A stretch of DNA of 32,896 bases from UBA5070 sp035913415 (GTDB lineage Bacteria > Fibrobacterota > Fibrobacteria > UBA5070), in NCBI GenBank assembly GCA_035913415.1, contig JAMIIV010000113.1, positions 1 through 32,896 on the forward strand, given 5' to 3'. Shown here piece after piece: positions 1-7,989 of this stretch; positions within the stretch are counted from its first letter, which is position 1, and every line of letters starts with the position of its first letter. Under the pieces are notes generated by a model. It was not told the origin of the DNA, ran no database searches, and saw only the letters and a list, made by a program, of their open reading frames with translations. The translations under genes were made by a program, and so were the position numbers.

Positions 1-16
1 TCCCGGCCCTACCGAC

Positions 17-44
17 GTAGAGACGCCCTGCGGGGCGTCTCTAC
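17..44. repeat. Perfect inverted repeat (hairpin)
   Basis: A 12-bp arm at 17-28 (GTAGAGACGCCC) is perfectly complementary to 33-44, with a 4-nt loop TGCG. There is no adjacent T tract, so it is not a convincing terminator. It lies just outside the 101-bp tandem repeat array and looks like a short dispersed palindromic element. That it is dispersed is inferred, because only one copy is in this window. Confidence 0.75.
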
Positions 45-58
45 CGGGTCATAGCGCC

Positions 59-357
59 GGGATGCAAACGACCCACCGCGTCCCCCGACCGCGTCCGTGT
101 TCGGCACCGCAGTGGGTCATGGCGCTGCGCCCCGAGACCATTCCCTGAGGGGTGTATCGGGGATGCAGACGACTCGCTCCGACCCCCGACGGCGTCCGCG
201 TTCGGCCCCGCAGTGGGGCATGGTACTGCGCCCCGAGACCTGTCCCTGAGGGGTGTATCGGGGATGCAGACGACTCGCCCCGACCCCCGACGGCGTCCGC
301 GTTCGGGACGCCGAGTCGGGGGAGGAAGAGGAGTATGCGCCCCGAGACACCCCTCAG
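59..357. repeat. 101-bp tandem repeat array with internal hairpins
   Basis: Three units begin at the same GATGCA word at 61, 162 and 263, giving an exact 101-bp period. Units 1 and 2 align over their whole length. Unit 3 matches to about 307, then differs and resumes at the GCGCCCCGAGAC segment about 8 nt later than expected. Each unit has a CGCAG/CTGCG hairpin and a CCCCGA/TCGGGG stem. The end of the array (337-357) is close to an inverted copy of the segment CTGAGGGGTGT-TCGGGG found at about 145 and 246. The array fills the 353 bases before the sugar transferase stop codon, and I see no gene in it. It could act as the 3' end structure of that minus-strand gene. Confidence 0.8.
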
Positions 358-1754
358 TAGGCGTTTTTGGAGGGCTTGAAGGCGAGCTGCCAGAAGGTCA
401 GGAAGCTGATCTTCACATCCAGCCACAGCGACCAGTTGCGGATGTAATCGAGATCGAACTCGATGCGCTTTTCCATCTTGTCGAGCGTCTCGGTCTCGCC
501 GCGCCAGCCGTTGACCTGGGCCCATCCGGTGATGCCCGGCTTGACCTTGTGTCGGAGCATGTAGCCGTGGATCTTGCGGCGGTATTCCTCGTTGTGGGCG
601 ATGGCGTGGGGCCGGGGGCCGACCACCGACATCGTGCCTTGGAGCACGTTGATGAACTGGGGGAATTCATCCAGCGAGGACTTGCGCAGGAAGGCTCCCA
701 ATGGTGTGATGCGGGAGTCTCCCTTGGTGGCTTGTTCGACTTTTGCGCCATTGTCCATCGTGCGCATGGAGCGGAACTTCCAGACCTCGATGGGCTTGCC
801 ATCGATGCCATAGCGCTGCTGCTTGAAGATGGCGGGGCCGGGAGATCCGAGTTTCACCAGGGCAGCGATGATCAGCATGGGGATGCCCGCGACGGTCAGG
901 AATCCCAGAGCGAAGATGATGTCGAAGGCGCGTTTGATGTACCAGTCGGTCTCGTTGTAGGGAAGCTCGAAAACCGAGATGGCGGTGAAGCGGCCCAAGT
1001 TCAGGATGCGGCTGTTGAGGAGGTTGAACGTGAAGAAGTCGGGAACGATGTACACCGATGCTGTGGTGTCCGCAAGACGCTGGATCAGGAGTTTGACGCG
1101 CTCGGTGGCGGCCAGGGGGAAACACAGGTAGACGCGATCGAACTTGCCTTCCTTGGCTTGGGCGACCAGCTCCTCCAGATCGCCCAGGATCTGGTCGCGC
1201 GGAATGTCCGGGGCACGCATGCCGGCGGGATCACGGTCGTCGAACCAGCCCACGATCTTCATGCCGGCCTGGGGCATGTCGAGGATGGTCCGCCCGACTT
1301 CGCCGCCCAGGGGGCCAGCGGGGGCGATGGCGACGCGACGCCGGTTCAGCCCGGTGCCACGGAAGGCGCCGAGGAAGTAGCGGAATGCGGTGCGCCAGAT
1401 CGCCAGGGCTGCGGTGGTGAGCAGGCCCCAGACCCAAAGCTCGCGAATCGTGAAGGCGGCGGCTCCGGTGAGGAGCGCCTGGATCAGCAGCGAGGCGATC
1501 GCGAAGGTGATGACCCAGATCGAAACCACGCGCAGAAGTTCCTGCCGCAACGGAGCGCCGCGCCAGGAGGCGAACAGGCCGTTGGGCTCGCCCAGCAGGA
1601 CGTAGAACAGCGATGCGACCACGGCGATCAGGATGCGCAGGGGGTCCATCGAGCCGTACAGGAGGTATTGCGCGGAGGCGAGGCCCGCAATGATGAGGCC
1701 GGATTCGGTCATCCGGACCATGGGGGCCATCTTGTGCTGGGCGGGTTGGATCAA
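354..1754 (-). CDS. Undecaprenyl-phosphate sugar phosphotransferase (WcaJ/EpsL-type)
   Basis: A 466-residue membrane enzyme expected to transfer a hexose-1-phosphate from a UDP-sugar to undecaprenyl phosphate, the first membrane step of exopolysaccharide or capsule synthesis. About four hydrophobic segments lie in residues 19-123. A Rossmann-like CoA-binding_3-type domain spans about 138-245, and a further hydrophobic stretch starts the C-terminal bacterial sugar transferase domain (about 272-466). That domain shows KRAFDI, WKFRSM, DEFPQ, VVGPRP and the WcaJ-like ending VNGWRGET...KMEKRIEFDLDYI. The length fits the TIGR03023/03025 family. The start used is TTG at 1754 with only a weak GGAA upstream. 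In-frame ATGs at 1730, 1721 and 1712 are alternatives. It stands alone, with no other polysaccharide genes in the window. Sugar specificity (glucose or galactose) cannot be told from sequence. Confidence 0.9.
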   Translation of the reverse strand: MIQPAQHKMAPMVRMTESGLIIAGLASAQYLLYGSMDPLRILIAVVASLFYVLLGEPNGLFASWRGAPLRQELLRVVSIWVITFAIASLLIQALLTGAAAFTIRELWVWGLLTTAALAIWRTAFRYFLGAFRGTGLNRRRVAIAPAGPLGGEVGRTILDMPQAGMKIVGWFDDRDPAGMRAPDIPRDQILGDLEELVAQAKEGKFDRVYLCFPLAATERVKLLIQRLADTTASVYIVPDFFTFNLLNSRILNLGRFTAISVFELPYNETDWYIKRAFDIIFALGFLTVAGIPMLIIAALVKLGSPGPAIFKQQRYGIDGKPIEVWKFRSMRTMDNGAKVEQATKGDSRITPLGAFLRKSSLDEFPQFINVLQGTMSVVGPRPHAIAHNEEYRRKIHGYMLRHKVKPGITGWAQVNGWRGETETLDKMEKRIEFDLDYIRNWSLWLDVKISFLTFWQLAFKPSKNAY

Positions 1755-1897
1755 GTGAAATTCCGGTAGGGGAACGGTTCGAGCCTGACAGACCTTGGTG
1801 TAGGCGGTTTTGGGAAACCTAGCACAACGCTGTTGCGATGCGGAAACATCTACACACAGGAGGCGTGGACCTTGGAAACTCGACCTAGGAGTCTAGA

Positions 1898-2359
1898 TTG
1901 TGCGCACCCATGATCGAACGCACATTCGCCATCGTCAAACCCAACGCGGTCCGCTCGGCCCTCGTCGGGGAGATCCTCCGTCGCTACGAGACCGCGCGCC
2001 TGCGCATCGCCGGCGCCAAGCTCGTGCATGCCTCGCGCGCCAAGGTTGCGGGCTTCTACGCCGAACACGAAGGTCGCCCCTTCTTCGACGGGCTTTGTTC
2101 CTTCATGTCGTCGGGGCCCATCCTGGTGCTCGCCCTCGAAGGCGAAAACGCCATTGCCGACGTGCGCGCCCTCAACGGTGCCACCGATCCGGCCAAGGCC
2201 GCGCCGGGCACCATCCGCCACGCCTTCGGTCCCACCATGGGATCCAATGTGGTGCACAGCTCCGATTCTCCCGAGTCCGCGGCTCGTGAGATCTCCTACT
2301 GGTTCGCCCCCGACGAGCTCTTCGGCTATGCGCAGAAGAGCTCCGTCGCCGACGAATGA
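1898..2359 (+). CDS. ndk: Nucleoside diphosphate kinase
   Basis: Transfers the gamma phosphate from ATP to NDPs through a phosphohistidine, balancing NTP and dNTP pools in the cytoplasm. The protein is 153 aa from TTG 1898, or 149 from ATG 1910. The N-terminus IERTFAIVKPNAV is the family signature, followed by the FYAEHEGRPFF segment. The active site NVVHSSDS has His120 (TTG numbering) as phosphate acceptor. The commoner HGSDS is HSSDS here. TTG 1898 is preferred because AGGAG lies 6 nt before it, whereas ATG 1910 has no Shine-Dalgarno at a usable distance. Family alignments would equally accept ATG 1910. The gene is 40 bp upstream of the succinate dehydrogenase flavoprotein and may be cotranscribed with it. 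Confidence 0.93.
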   Translation: MCAPMIERTFAIVKPNAVRSALVGEILRRYETARLRIAGAKLVHASRAKVAGFYAEHEGRPFFDGLCSFMSSGPILVLALEGENAIADVRALNGATDPAKAAPGTIRHAFGPTMGSNVVHSSDSPESAAREISYWFAPDELFGYAQKSSVADE

Positions 2360-2399
2360 TCCGTTTTCCAGCCAACGCACACCAGACCGAGGTACGGAA

Positions 2400-4343
2400 A
2401 TGAGCGAGAAGAGAGTGCTGATCGTCGGTGGAGGCCTTGCGGGGCTCGCCGCCGCCATGAGAGCCTGCGAATTGGGCCTCGAAGTCGATATTTTCAGCAT
2501 GGTGCACGTCAAGCGTTCGCACTCCGTGTGCGCGCAGGGCGGCATCAACGGTGCTGTCAACACCAAGGGTGAAGGCGACAGCCCCTACATCCACTTCGTC
2601 GACACCATCAAGGGCGGCGACTTCCTGGCCGACCAGCCTCCCGTGTTGTCCATGTGCGAAGCCGCTCCCGCGGTGATCAACATGATGGACCGCTTGGGCG
2701 TGACGTTCAACCGCACCCCGGAAGGTCTGCTCGACTTCCGCCGCTTCGGCGGCACGCTGCACCACCGCACCGCGTTTGCCGGCGCGTCGACGGGTCAGCA
2801 ACTGCTCTACGGTCTCGACGAACAGGTGCGCCGCTGGGAAGCCCAGGGCAAGGTCCGCAAGTTCGAGAACTGGGAATTCACCCGGCTCATCCTGGACAAG
2901 GACGGCAAGGCCTGCGGCATCGTCGCCCAGGACCTCACCACCATGGAGTTCAAGAGCTTCCCCGGCTTCGCCGTGGTGCTCGCCACCGGCGGTCCCGGAC
3001 TGATGTTCGGCAAGACCACCAACTCCACCATCAATTTCGGCTCCGCCACCGCCGCCGCCTACAAGCAGGGCGTCTGGTACGGCAACCCCGAGATGGTCCA
3101 GATCCACCCCACCGGCATCCCCGGCTCCGACAAGTTGCGCCTGATCTCCGAATCGGCCCGCGGCGAAGGCGGTCGCGTCTGGGTTCCGCGCAAGGCCGGA
3201 GACAACCGTCCCTGGAACCAGATCCCGACGGAAGAGCGCTACTACTTCCTCGAAGAGCGCTACCCGCTCTACGGCAACCTCGTGCCCCGCGACATCGCCT
3301 CCCGCGAAATCTCCCTGATCTGCACGAAGGAAGGCCTCGGCATCGGCGGACGCAACGCCGTGTACCTGGATCTGACCCACCGCTCCGAGGAGTACCTCCT
3401 CAAGAAGCTGGGCGCCATCCTCGACATCTACGAGAAGTTCCGCGGTGTGGACCCCAAGAAGGTCCCCATGGAGATCTACCCCGCCTACCACTACAGCATG
3501 GGTGGTTTGTACGCGGGCTACGAGGCCGACGGCACGGGCCGACTCCTGAAGGATTCCCCGCTCAACCAGATGACCAACATCCCCGGCGTCTACGCCGTGG
3601 GCGAGGCCGACCACCAGTACCACGGCGCCAACCGTCTGGGCGCCAACTCGTTGATGAGCTGCATCTTCGCGGGTCTGGTCACGGGCGAGTCGGTCGTGGC
3701 ACTGGCCAAGAACTCCAAGACCGCCGAGGCTCCCTCGTCGCTGCTGGAGTCCGAGTGCAAGCTGGAAGAGGAAAGCTACAAGAAGCTTCTCGCCCAGGAC
3801 GGACCCGAGAATCCCTTCGTGATCCACAAGGAACTCGGCGACGCCATGAGCGCCTTCTGCTTGATCGAGCGCCACAACGACGAACTCAAGCAGCTCCAGG
3901 GCATGATCGACGGCTTCGAGATCCGCCTCAAGAAGGCCTCCAGCCTCGACAAGTCCGGCTCGGGCAACATGAGCGCCGTCTTCCTCCGCCAGCTCGACGG
4001 CATGATCACCATGTCGAAAGCTGTCGTGGACGCCGCGCTCCTGCGCGACGAATGCCGTGGCGCCCACTCCAAGCCCGCCTTCGACAATCCGGCTCCCTCC
4101 AAGGAGACCCCCATCGAAGATCCCGCCTGGACCGCCTACTACGAGAAGTTCCTGGCCCAGACCCAGACCTGGCTCAAGACCACCGTGGCCAAGTACGACC
4201 CCAACCAGTCGCACCCGGTCATCGAGTACAAGCCGGTGGACACCCGTCATCTCAGCCCCGAACCCCGCGACTACACGGGTGTCGGCAAGAAGGCGTGGAA
4301 GAAGTTCATGGACAAGCGCCAAGCCACCGAGACCAAGGCTTAA
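2400..4343 (+). CDS. sdhA: Succinate dehydrogenase/fumarate reductase flavoprotein subunit
   Basis: The FAD-bearing catalytic subunit of complex II, interconverting succinate and fumarate at the membrane face. It is 647 aa, resembling the Bacillus/Bacteroidetes type (TIGR01811-like) more than E. coli SdhA. A GGGLAG dinucleotide-binding loop lies at residues 10-15. The covalent FAD-attachment histidine is His41 in RSHSVCAQGG. Substrate-site residues are visible as HPTG (His236), ESARGEGG (Arg254) and HYSMGG (His364), and RLGANSL is the C-terminal FAD contact. ATG 2400 has GAGG 8 nt upstream and gives the expected N-terminus, so the open frame further upstream is ignored. sdhB follows after 21 bp. 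A cytochrome b anchor gene (sdhC), usual just upstream in this type, is absent: ndk is there instead. Direction of catalysis cannot be decided from sequence. Confidence 0.96.
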   Translation: MSEKRVLIVGGGLAGLAAAMRACELGLEVDIFSMVHVKRSHSVCAQGGINGAVNTKGEGDSPYIHFVDTIKGGDFLADQPPVLSMCEAAPAVINMMDRLGVTFNRTPEGLLDFRRFGGTLHHRTAFAGASTGQQLLYGLDEQVRRWEAQGKVRKFENWEFTRLILDKDGKACGIVAQDLTTMEFKSFPGFAVVLATGGPGLMFGKTTNSTINFGSATAAAYKQGVWYGNPEMVQIHPTGIPGSDKLRLISESARGEGGRVWVPRKAGDNRPWNQIPTEERYYFLEERYPLYGNLVPRDIASREISLICTKEGLGIGGRNAVYLDLTHRSEEYLLKKLGAILDIYEKFRGVDPKKVPMEIYPAYHYSMGGLYAGYEADGTGRLLKDSPLNQMTNIPGVYAVGEADHQYHGANRLGANSLMSCIFAGLVTGESVVALAKNSKTAEAPSSLLESECKLEEESYKKLLAQDGPENPFVIHKELGDAMSAFCLIERHNDELKQLQGMIDGFEIRLKKASSLDKSGSGNMSAVFLRQLDGMITMSKAVVDAALLRDECRGAHSKPAFDNPAPSKETPIEDPAWTAYYEKFLAQTQTWLKTTVAKYDPNQSHPVIEYKPVDTRHLSPEPRDYTGVGKKAWKKFMDKRQATETKA

Positions 4344-4364
4344 GGCTCGCGGAGGGAAAACGAC

Positions 4365-5111
4365 ATGAGCAAGACCGTCGAAATCCGCATCAAGCGTCAG
4401 GACAGCCCGAACGCTCCCACCTACTGGACCGAGTTCTCGGTCGCCTACGAAGAGGGAATGAACGTCATCTCCCTCCTCCAGGCGATCCGGCGCGACCCCA
4501 AGGACAAGTCCGGCAAGACCGTGGCTCCCGTCACCTGGGAATCGTCGTGCCTGGAAGAGGTCTGCGGCGCCTGCACCATGGTCATCAACGGGAAGGTCCG
4601 CCAGGCCTGCACCGCTCTGGTCGACCAGTTGGAGCAGCCCATCAGCCTCGAGCCGATGAGCAAGTTCCCTGTCGAACGCGACCTGCGCGTCAATCGCCAG
4701 CGCATCTTCGACAACCTGAAGAAGGTGAACGGCTGGGTCGAGGTGGACGGCTACCACGACCTCGGACCCGGGCCCCGCCAGGATCCCGCCGACCAGACCA
4801 CCACCTACAAGTACTCGGAATGCATGAGCTGCGGCTGCTGCATGGAGGTGTGCCCCCAGTTCACGCTGGACAACATCTTCATCGGTGCCGCCGTGCTCGG
4901 ACAGGCCCGCCTGTTCAACATGCACCCGACCGGCAAGTTGCAGATGCCCGAGCGTCTGGACAAGGTGACCCAGGACGGCGGCATCCAGGACTGCGGCCTG
5001 GCCCAGCAGTGCGTCAAGGCCTGCCCCAAGCACATCCCGCTCGTCGAGGCCATCGGCCAGCTCCAGCGCGACATCACGCTCTCGCAGGTGTTCGGGGCGC
5101 TGAAGAAGTAA
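4365..5111 (+). CDS. sdhB: Succinate dehydrogenase/fumarate reductase iron-sulfur subunit
   Basis: Carries electrons between the flavin of SdhA and the membrane quinone site. It is 248 aa. The N-terminal ferredoxin-like domain has the [2Fe-2S] ligands Cys62, Cys67, Cys70 and Cys82 in the C-x4-C-x2-C-x11-C arrangement. The C-terminal domain begins with Cys153-x2-Cys156-x2-Cys159-x3-Cys163-Pro, and a second cysteine group (CGLAQQC, KACPKH) completes the [4Fe-4S] and [3Fe-4S] sites. The gene lies 21 bp after sdhA, with a GGAGGG-type ribosome site, and is closed by a strong terminator. No anchor subunit follows it. Confidence 0.95.
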   Translation: MSKTVEIRIKRQDSPNAPTYWTEFSVAYEEGMNVISLLQAIRRDPKDKSGKTVAPVTWESSCLEEVCGACTMVINGKVRQACTALVDQLEQPISLEPMSKFPVERDLRVNRQRIFDNLKKVNGWVEVDGYHDLGPGPRQDPADQTTTYKYSECMSCGCCMEVCPQFTLDNIFIGAAVLGQARLFNMHPTGKLQMPERLDKVTQDGGIQDCGLAQQCVKACPKHIPLVEAIGQLQRDITLSQVFGALKK

Positions 5112-5146
5112 GCCTTCCCGGGCCGCAAGACCCTCCGGAAGACCCC

Positions 5147-5182
5147 AGCCCCCGACCTCCAACCCGAGGCCGGGGGCTTTTT
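5147..5182 (+). terminator. Intrinsic terminator after sdhB
   Basis: The stem 5147-5159 (AGCCCCCGACCTC) pairs with 5166-5178 with one A/C mismatch around a 6-nt loop, and T5178-T5182 follows. It closes the ndk-sdhA-sdhB unit and separates it from the carbonic-anhydrase-like gene. Confidence 0.92.
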
Positions 5183-5234
5183 CGTTCCCGACCACCCAGA
5201 CAAAATCCGTCATCATTCAAGCAGGAGCAGCTCC

Positions 5235-5750
5235 ATGTCCATCCATTCCTACCAGGGCCAGACCCCCGTCCTCGCCAAGGGCGCATGGATCGCTCCCGGT
5301 GCCCATGTGGCCGGGCGCGTCACGCTCGGAGAAGACGTGTCCATCTGGTACGGCGCCGTGCTGCGCGCCGACATCAACACCATCAGTATCGGCGCTCGCT
5401 CCAACATCCAGGACAATGCGGTGCTCCACCTGGCGGACAACTTCGGCGTGTTCCTGGGCGAAGATGTCGTGGTGGGTCATGGCGCCATCCTCCACGCCTG
5501 CAGAATCGGCAACAACGTGCTCGTGGGCATGGGATCCATCGTCATGGACGGCGCCGAGATCGGCGACGACTGCGTGATCGCCGCCGGGGCCCTGGTGCCT
5601 CCCGGCAAGAAGATCCCCGCCGGCAGCCTCGTGGTCGGTGCTCCGGGCAAGATCGCCCGCGAAACCACCCAGGCCGAGCGCGATTCCAACCGGGCGATGG
5701 CGCAGAAGTACATCCGCATTAAGGAAGCCTCCCAGGCGTCGGCTCTCTGA
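5235..5750 (+). CDS. Gamma-class carbonic anhydrase-like hexapeptide-repeat protein
   Basis: A 171-aa left-handed beta-helix protein of the gamma-carbonic anhydrase/YrdA/CaiE group. Imperfect hexapeptide repeats (V/I-x-x-G-x) run from about residue 18 to 140, ending in the family's VVGAPGKIAR motif. The three predicted metal ligands are His65, His82 and His87. The 5-residue spacing between the last two equals that of the archaeal enzyme Cam (His117/His122). Many homologues bind zinc but have no proven hydratase activity, so the reaction is uncertain. ATG 5235 has AGGAG 7 nt upstream. It sits between a terminator and mqnE (50 bp), and may be cotranscribed with mqnE. Confidence 0.88.
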   Translation: MSIHSYQGQTPVLAKGAWIAPGAHVAGRVTLGEDVSIWYGAVLRADINTISIGARSNIQDNAVLHLADNFGVFLGEDVVVGHGAILHACRIGNNVLVGMGSIVMDGAEIGDDCVIAAGALVPPGKKIPAGSLVVGAPGKIARETTQAERDSNRAMAQKYIRIKEASQASAL

Positions 5751-5800
5751 GCACCGTCCCGGGGCGCATCCCGCGTGGATTTGCAGATTGTCGAGTCTCC

Positions 5801-6880
5801 ATGATACTCGAATCGATCGATCGCGCCCTGACTTCCGGACAACGCCTGACGCGCGAGCAGGCCGTGCACCTTTTCCGCGAGGCTCCGCTGGAGTGGCTGC
5901 GGGAGCGAGCCGATGCCCGGCGTCGGGCCTTGCACGGCGATGCGGCCTTCTACAACCGCAACATCCACTTCGAGCCGACCAACAAGTGCGTCTACGCTTG
6001 CCGCTTCTGCGCCTTCGCACGCCGCCCCGACCAGACGGAATCCGACGGCGCCTGGGACCATTCCTTCGATGACCTCGGCGCGCTGTTGGATCGCTACCCT
6101 CCGGGAACCCTCACCGAGGTGCACATCACGGGCGGGGTCCATCCCGACCGCGGAGTCGAATACGGCGAAGCGCTTTGCCGCTTCGTGCGCTCCCGGCGTC
6201 CCGAGGTCCACATCAAGGCCTTCACCGCCGTCGAGATCTCGTTCTTCGCACGCAAGTCGGGGCTGAACCTCGAGCAGACGCTCGAGCGACTGCGCGATGC
6301 CGGATTGGACAGTCTGCCCGGAGGGGGCGCCGAGATCTTCGCTCCTGAAGTGCGGCGGAAGATCGCCGGAGGCAAGGCGCCGGCCCACCAGTGGCTCGAC
6401 ATCCACGAAGCCGCGCACCGACTGGGGCTGAAGTCCAACGCCACCATGCTGTACGGCCATGTCGAGTCGCACGAGGACCGGGTCGACCACATGGAACGCC
6501 TGCGCGAGCTCCAGGATCGCACCCGGGGATTCATGTCGTTCATTCCGCTTCGTTACCGCAACGAAAACAACGCGCTGTCCCACCTGCCGGAAGTTCCGCC
6601 CGACGAGGATTTCCGGACCTTCGCGGTGGCGCGGCTGTTCCTCGACAACATCCCCCACCTCAAGGCCTACTGGGTCATGTTGGGCGTCTCCCAGGCCTGC
6701 CAGGCGTTGCACTGGGGCGTCGACGATCTGGATGGAACCGTCGACGACTCCACGAAGATCTATTCGATGGCCGGCGCCGAAGAGAAGATCCCCGCCCTGA
6801 GTTCCACCCGACTCCAGGAAATCATCCTGGCCCAGGGGCGCAACCCGGTCGAACGCAACAGTCTCTACCGCCCGGTCTGA
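5801..6880 (+). CDS. mqnE: Aminofutalosine synthase, radical SAM enzyme of menaquinone synthesis
   Basis: Joins SAM-derived adenosyl radical chemistry to carboxyvinyl-oxybenzoate to make 6-amino-6-deoxyfutalosine in the futalosine route to menaquinone. It is 359 aa. The radical SAM cluster ligands are Cys63-x3-Cys67-x2-Cys70, within FEPTNKCVYACRFCAF. Other MqnE-like segments are TLTEVHITGGVHP, GGGAEIF, SNATMLYGH, GFMSFIPL and IPHLKAYW, and the R-NPVERNSLY ending. These fit MqnE better than MqnC or CofH. The ATG at 5801 lacks an obvious Shine-Dalgarno. The last 16 bp overlap the 3' end of the convergent kinase gene. Menaquinone fits the neighbouring SdhAB. Other mqn genes are not in the window. 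Confidence 0.9.
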   Translation: MILESIDRALTSGQRLTREQAVHLFREAPLEWLRERADARRRALHGDAAFYNRNIHFEPTNKCVYACRFCAFARRPDQTESDGAWDHSFDDLGALLDRYPPGTLTEVHITGGVHPDRGVEYGEALCRFVRSRRPEVHIKAFTAVEISFFARKSGLNLEQTLERLRDAGLDSLPGGGAEIFAPEVRRKIAGGKAPAHQWLDIHEAAHRLGLKSNATMLYGHVESHEDRVDHMERLRELQDRTRGFMSFIPLRYRNENNALSHLPEVPPDEDFRTFAVARLFLDNIPHLKAYWVMLGVSQACQALHWGVDDLDGTVDDSTKIYSMAGAEEKIPALSSTRLQEIILAQGRNPVERNSLYRPV

Positions 6881-7989
6881 ACCTCGACCGGAGTCGACAA
6901 CGTCTCCGGTGGGCGCCTCCTCTCGGCGCGTTCGCGGCAACCCTGCACGATGGCCAGACCCAGCAGGGCCAGGAACACCAGAGCCACCACCCTCTCCCGC
7001 GTCGTGGCGTGCACGACATGGATCCCTCCCTTGGGGCGGGAACTGGACTGGAGGCGCAGGCGGAGAGCTTTCGCCAGGCGCGATCCCGAACTGCCGGTGG
7101 AGGCTTCCGCGTCGCGGGCGGCCCGAGCTTCTTCCATGCGACGCTGCCCATCCAGTCGTCCGAGTTGCTCGCGGCACGCCTGGACGACTTCGAGGGCGCT
7201 CTGGAGGCGCCGGGCGGGCCACTTCTCCATCAGGCGCCGCAGCACGTACAACGAACCGTTGGAGAGGCGGATTCCGTCCGGAAGCTCCCAGTCGGGCTGC
7301 CCCTGGATGTGACCCGCCAGCACCTGGTGCAGCGTGCCGCGGAAAGGGAGCCTTCCGAAGACCATGCGGTAGAACATCACGCCCAGCGCGTAGAGATCCA
7401 CGCGGTGGTCGGTCGCGGCGCTCTGGTCCAGGGCTTCCGGAGCCATGTAGTGGGGGGTGCCCATGATGCCCGAAGCATGGGTGATGGGCGCGGCGTGGGG
7501 ATCCCGCGCCAGTCCCAGATCGGCGATCTTGAGGATGCCACCTGGGCCGACCAGGATGTTGGCCGGCTTGAGGTCCCGGTGCACCACGCCTTCCTGGTGG
7601 GCGGCGTGCAGCGCGGTGGCGACCTGCCCCAGGATGCGCAGGGCGACGTGTTCATCCACCAAACCGCGCTGCGCCAGGAAGCCTTCGAGAGTGTCGCCGT
7701 GCACATACTCCATCACCAGGTACGGGACGTCGTCTTCCTCCCCATAATCCAGGACACGAACCAAACCCGGGTGGTTCAGGCGAGCGGCGATGCGCGCTTC
7801 GCGGCGAAGGCGTTCCCGCCAGTCGCCGTGTTCGAACCCCGGGGGCATCTGGTTGAGGATCTTGACCGCCACCGGAAGGTCCAAGGTGTTGTGGTGGGCC
7901 AGATATACGGTCCCCATGGAGCCCGTCCCGATCCGGCCCTGGATGCGGCAGCGCCCGACGATCGCTCCAGGTCCAAGCGTGCTCTTCAT
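6865..7989 (-). CDS. Eukaryotic-like Ser/Thr protein kinase with C-terminal membrane anchor
   Basis: A 374-aa Hanks-type kinase. The glycine loop is GRIGTGSMGTVY (18-29), the ATP lysine is Lys43, the catalytic loop is HRDLKPAN (137-144, Asp139), and the metal-binding motif is DLG instead of DFG (157-159). The activation segment ends in GTPHYMAPE (177-185). After a basic linker with RR/KR clusters, one hydrophobic helix at about 333-352 anchors the kinase domain in the cytoplasm. No PASTA or other sensor domain follows: only about 22 polar residues remain beyond the helix. The ATG at 7989 overlaps the stop of the upstream Amt-like gene (ATGA), suggesting translational coupling and a shared function. 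The 3' end overlaps mqnE by 16 bp on the other strand. Confidence 0.93.
   Translation of the reverse strand: MKSTLGPGAIVGRCRIQGRIGTGSMGTVYLAHHNTLDLPVAVKILNQMPPGFEHGDWRERLRREARIAARLNHPGLVRVLDYGEEDDVPYLVMEYVHGDTLEGFLAQRGLVDEHVALRILGQVATALHAAHQEGVVHRDLKPANILVGPGGILKIADLGLARDPHAAPITHASGIMGTPHYMAPEALDQSAATDHRVDLYALGVMFYRMVFGRLPFRGTLHQVLAGHIQGQPDWELPDGIRLSNGSLYVLRRLMEKWPARRLQSALEVVQACREQLGRLDGQRRMEEARAARDAEASTGSSGSRLAKALRLRLQSSSRPKGGIHVVHATTRERVVALVFLALLGLAIVQGCRERAERRRPPETLSTPVEVQTGR

Noticed and set aside
59..350. CRISPR array
   Set aside because: The 101-bp units are near-identical throughout, with no alternation of short repeats and unique spacers, and there are no cas genes.
2654..5722. 1022-codon plus-strand frame overlapping sdhA and sdhB
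   Set aside because: Its translation is Arg/Pro/Gly-rich low complexity, and it runs through two clearly conserved genes in another frame.
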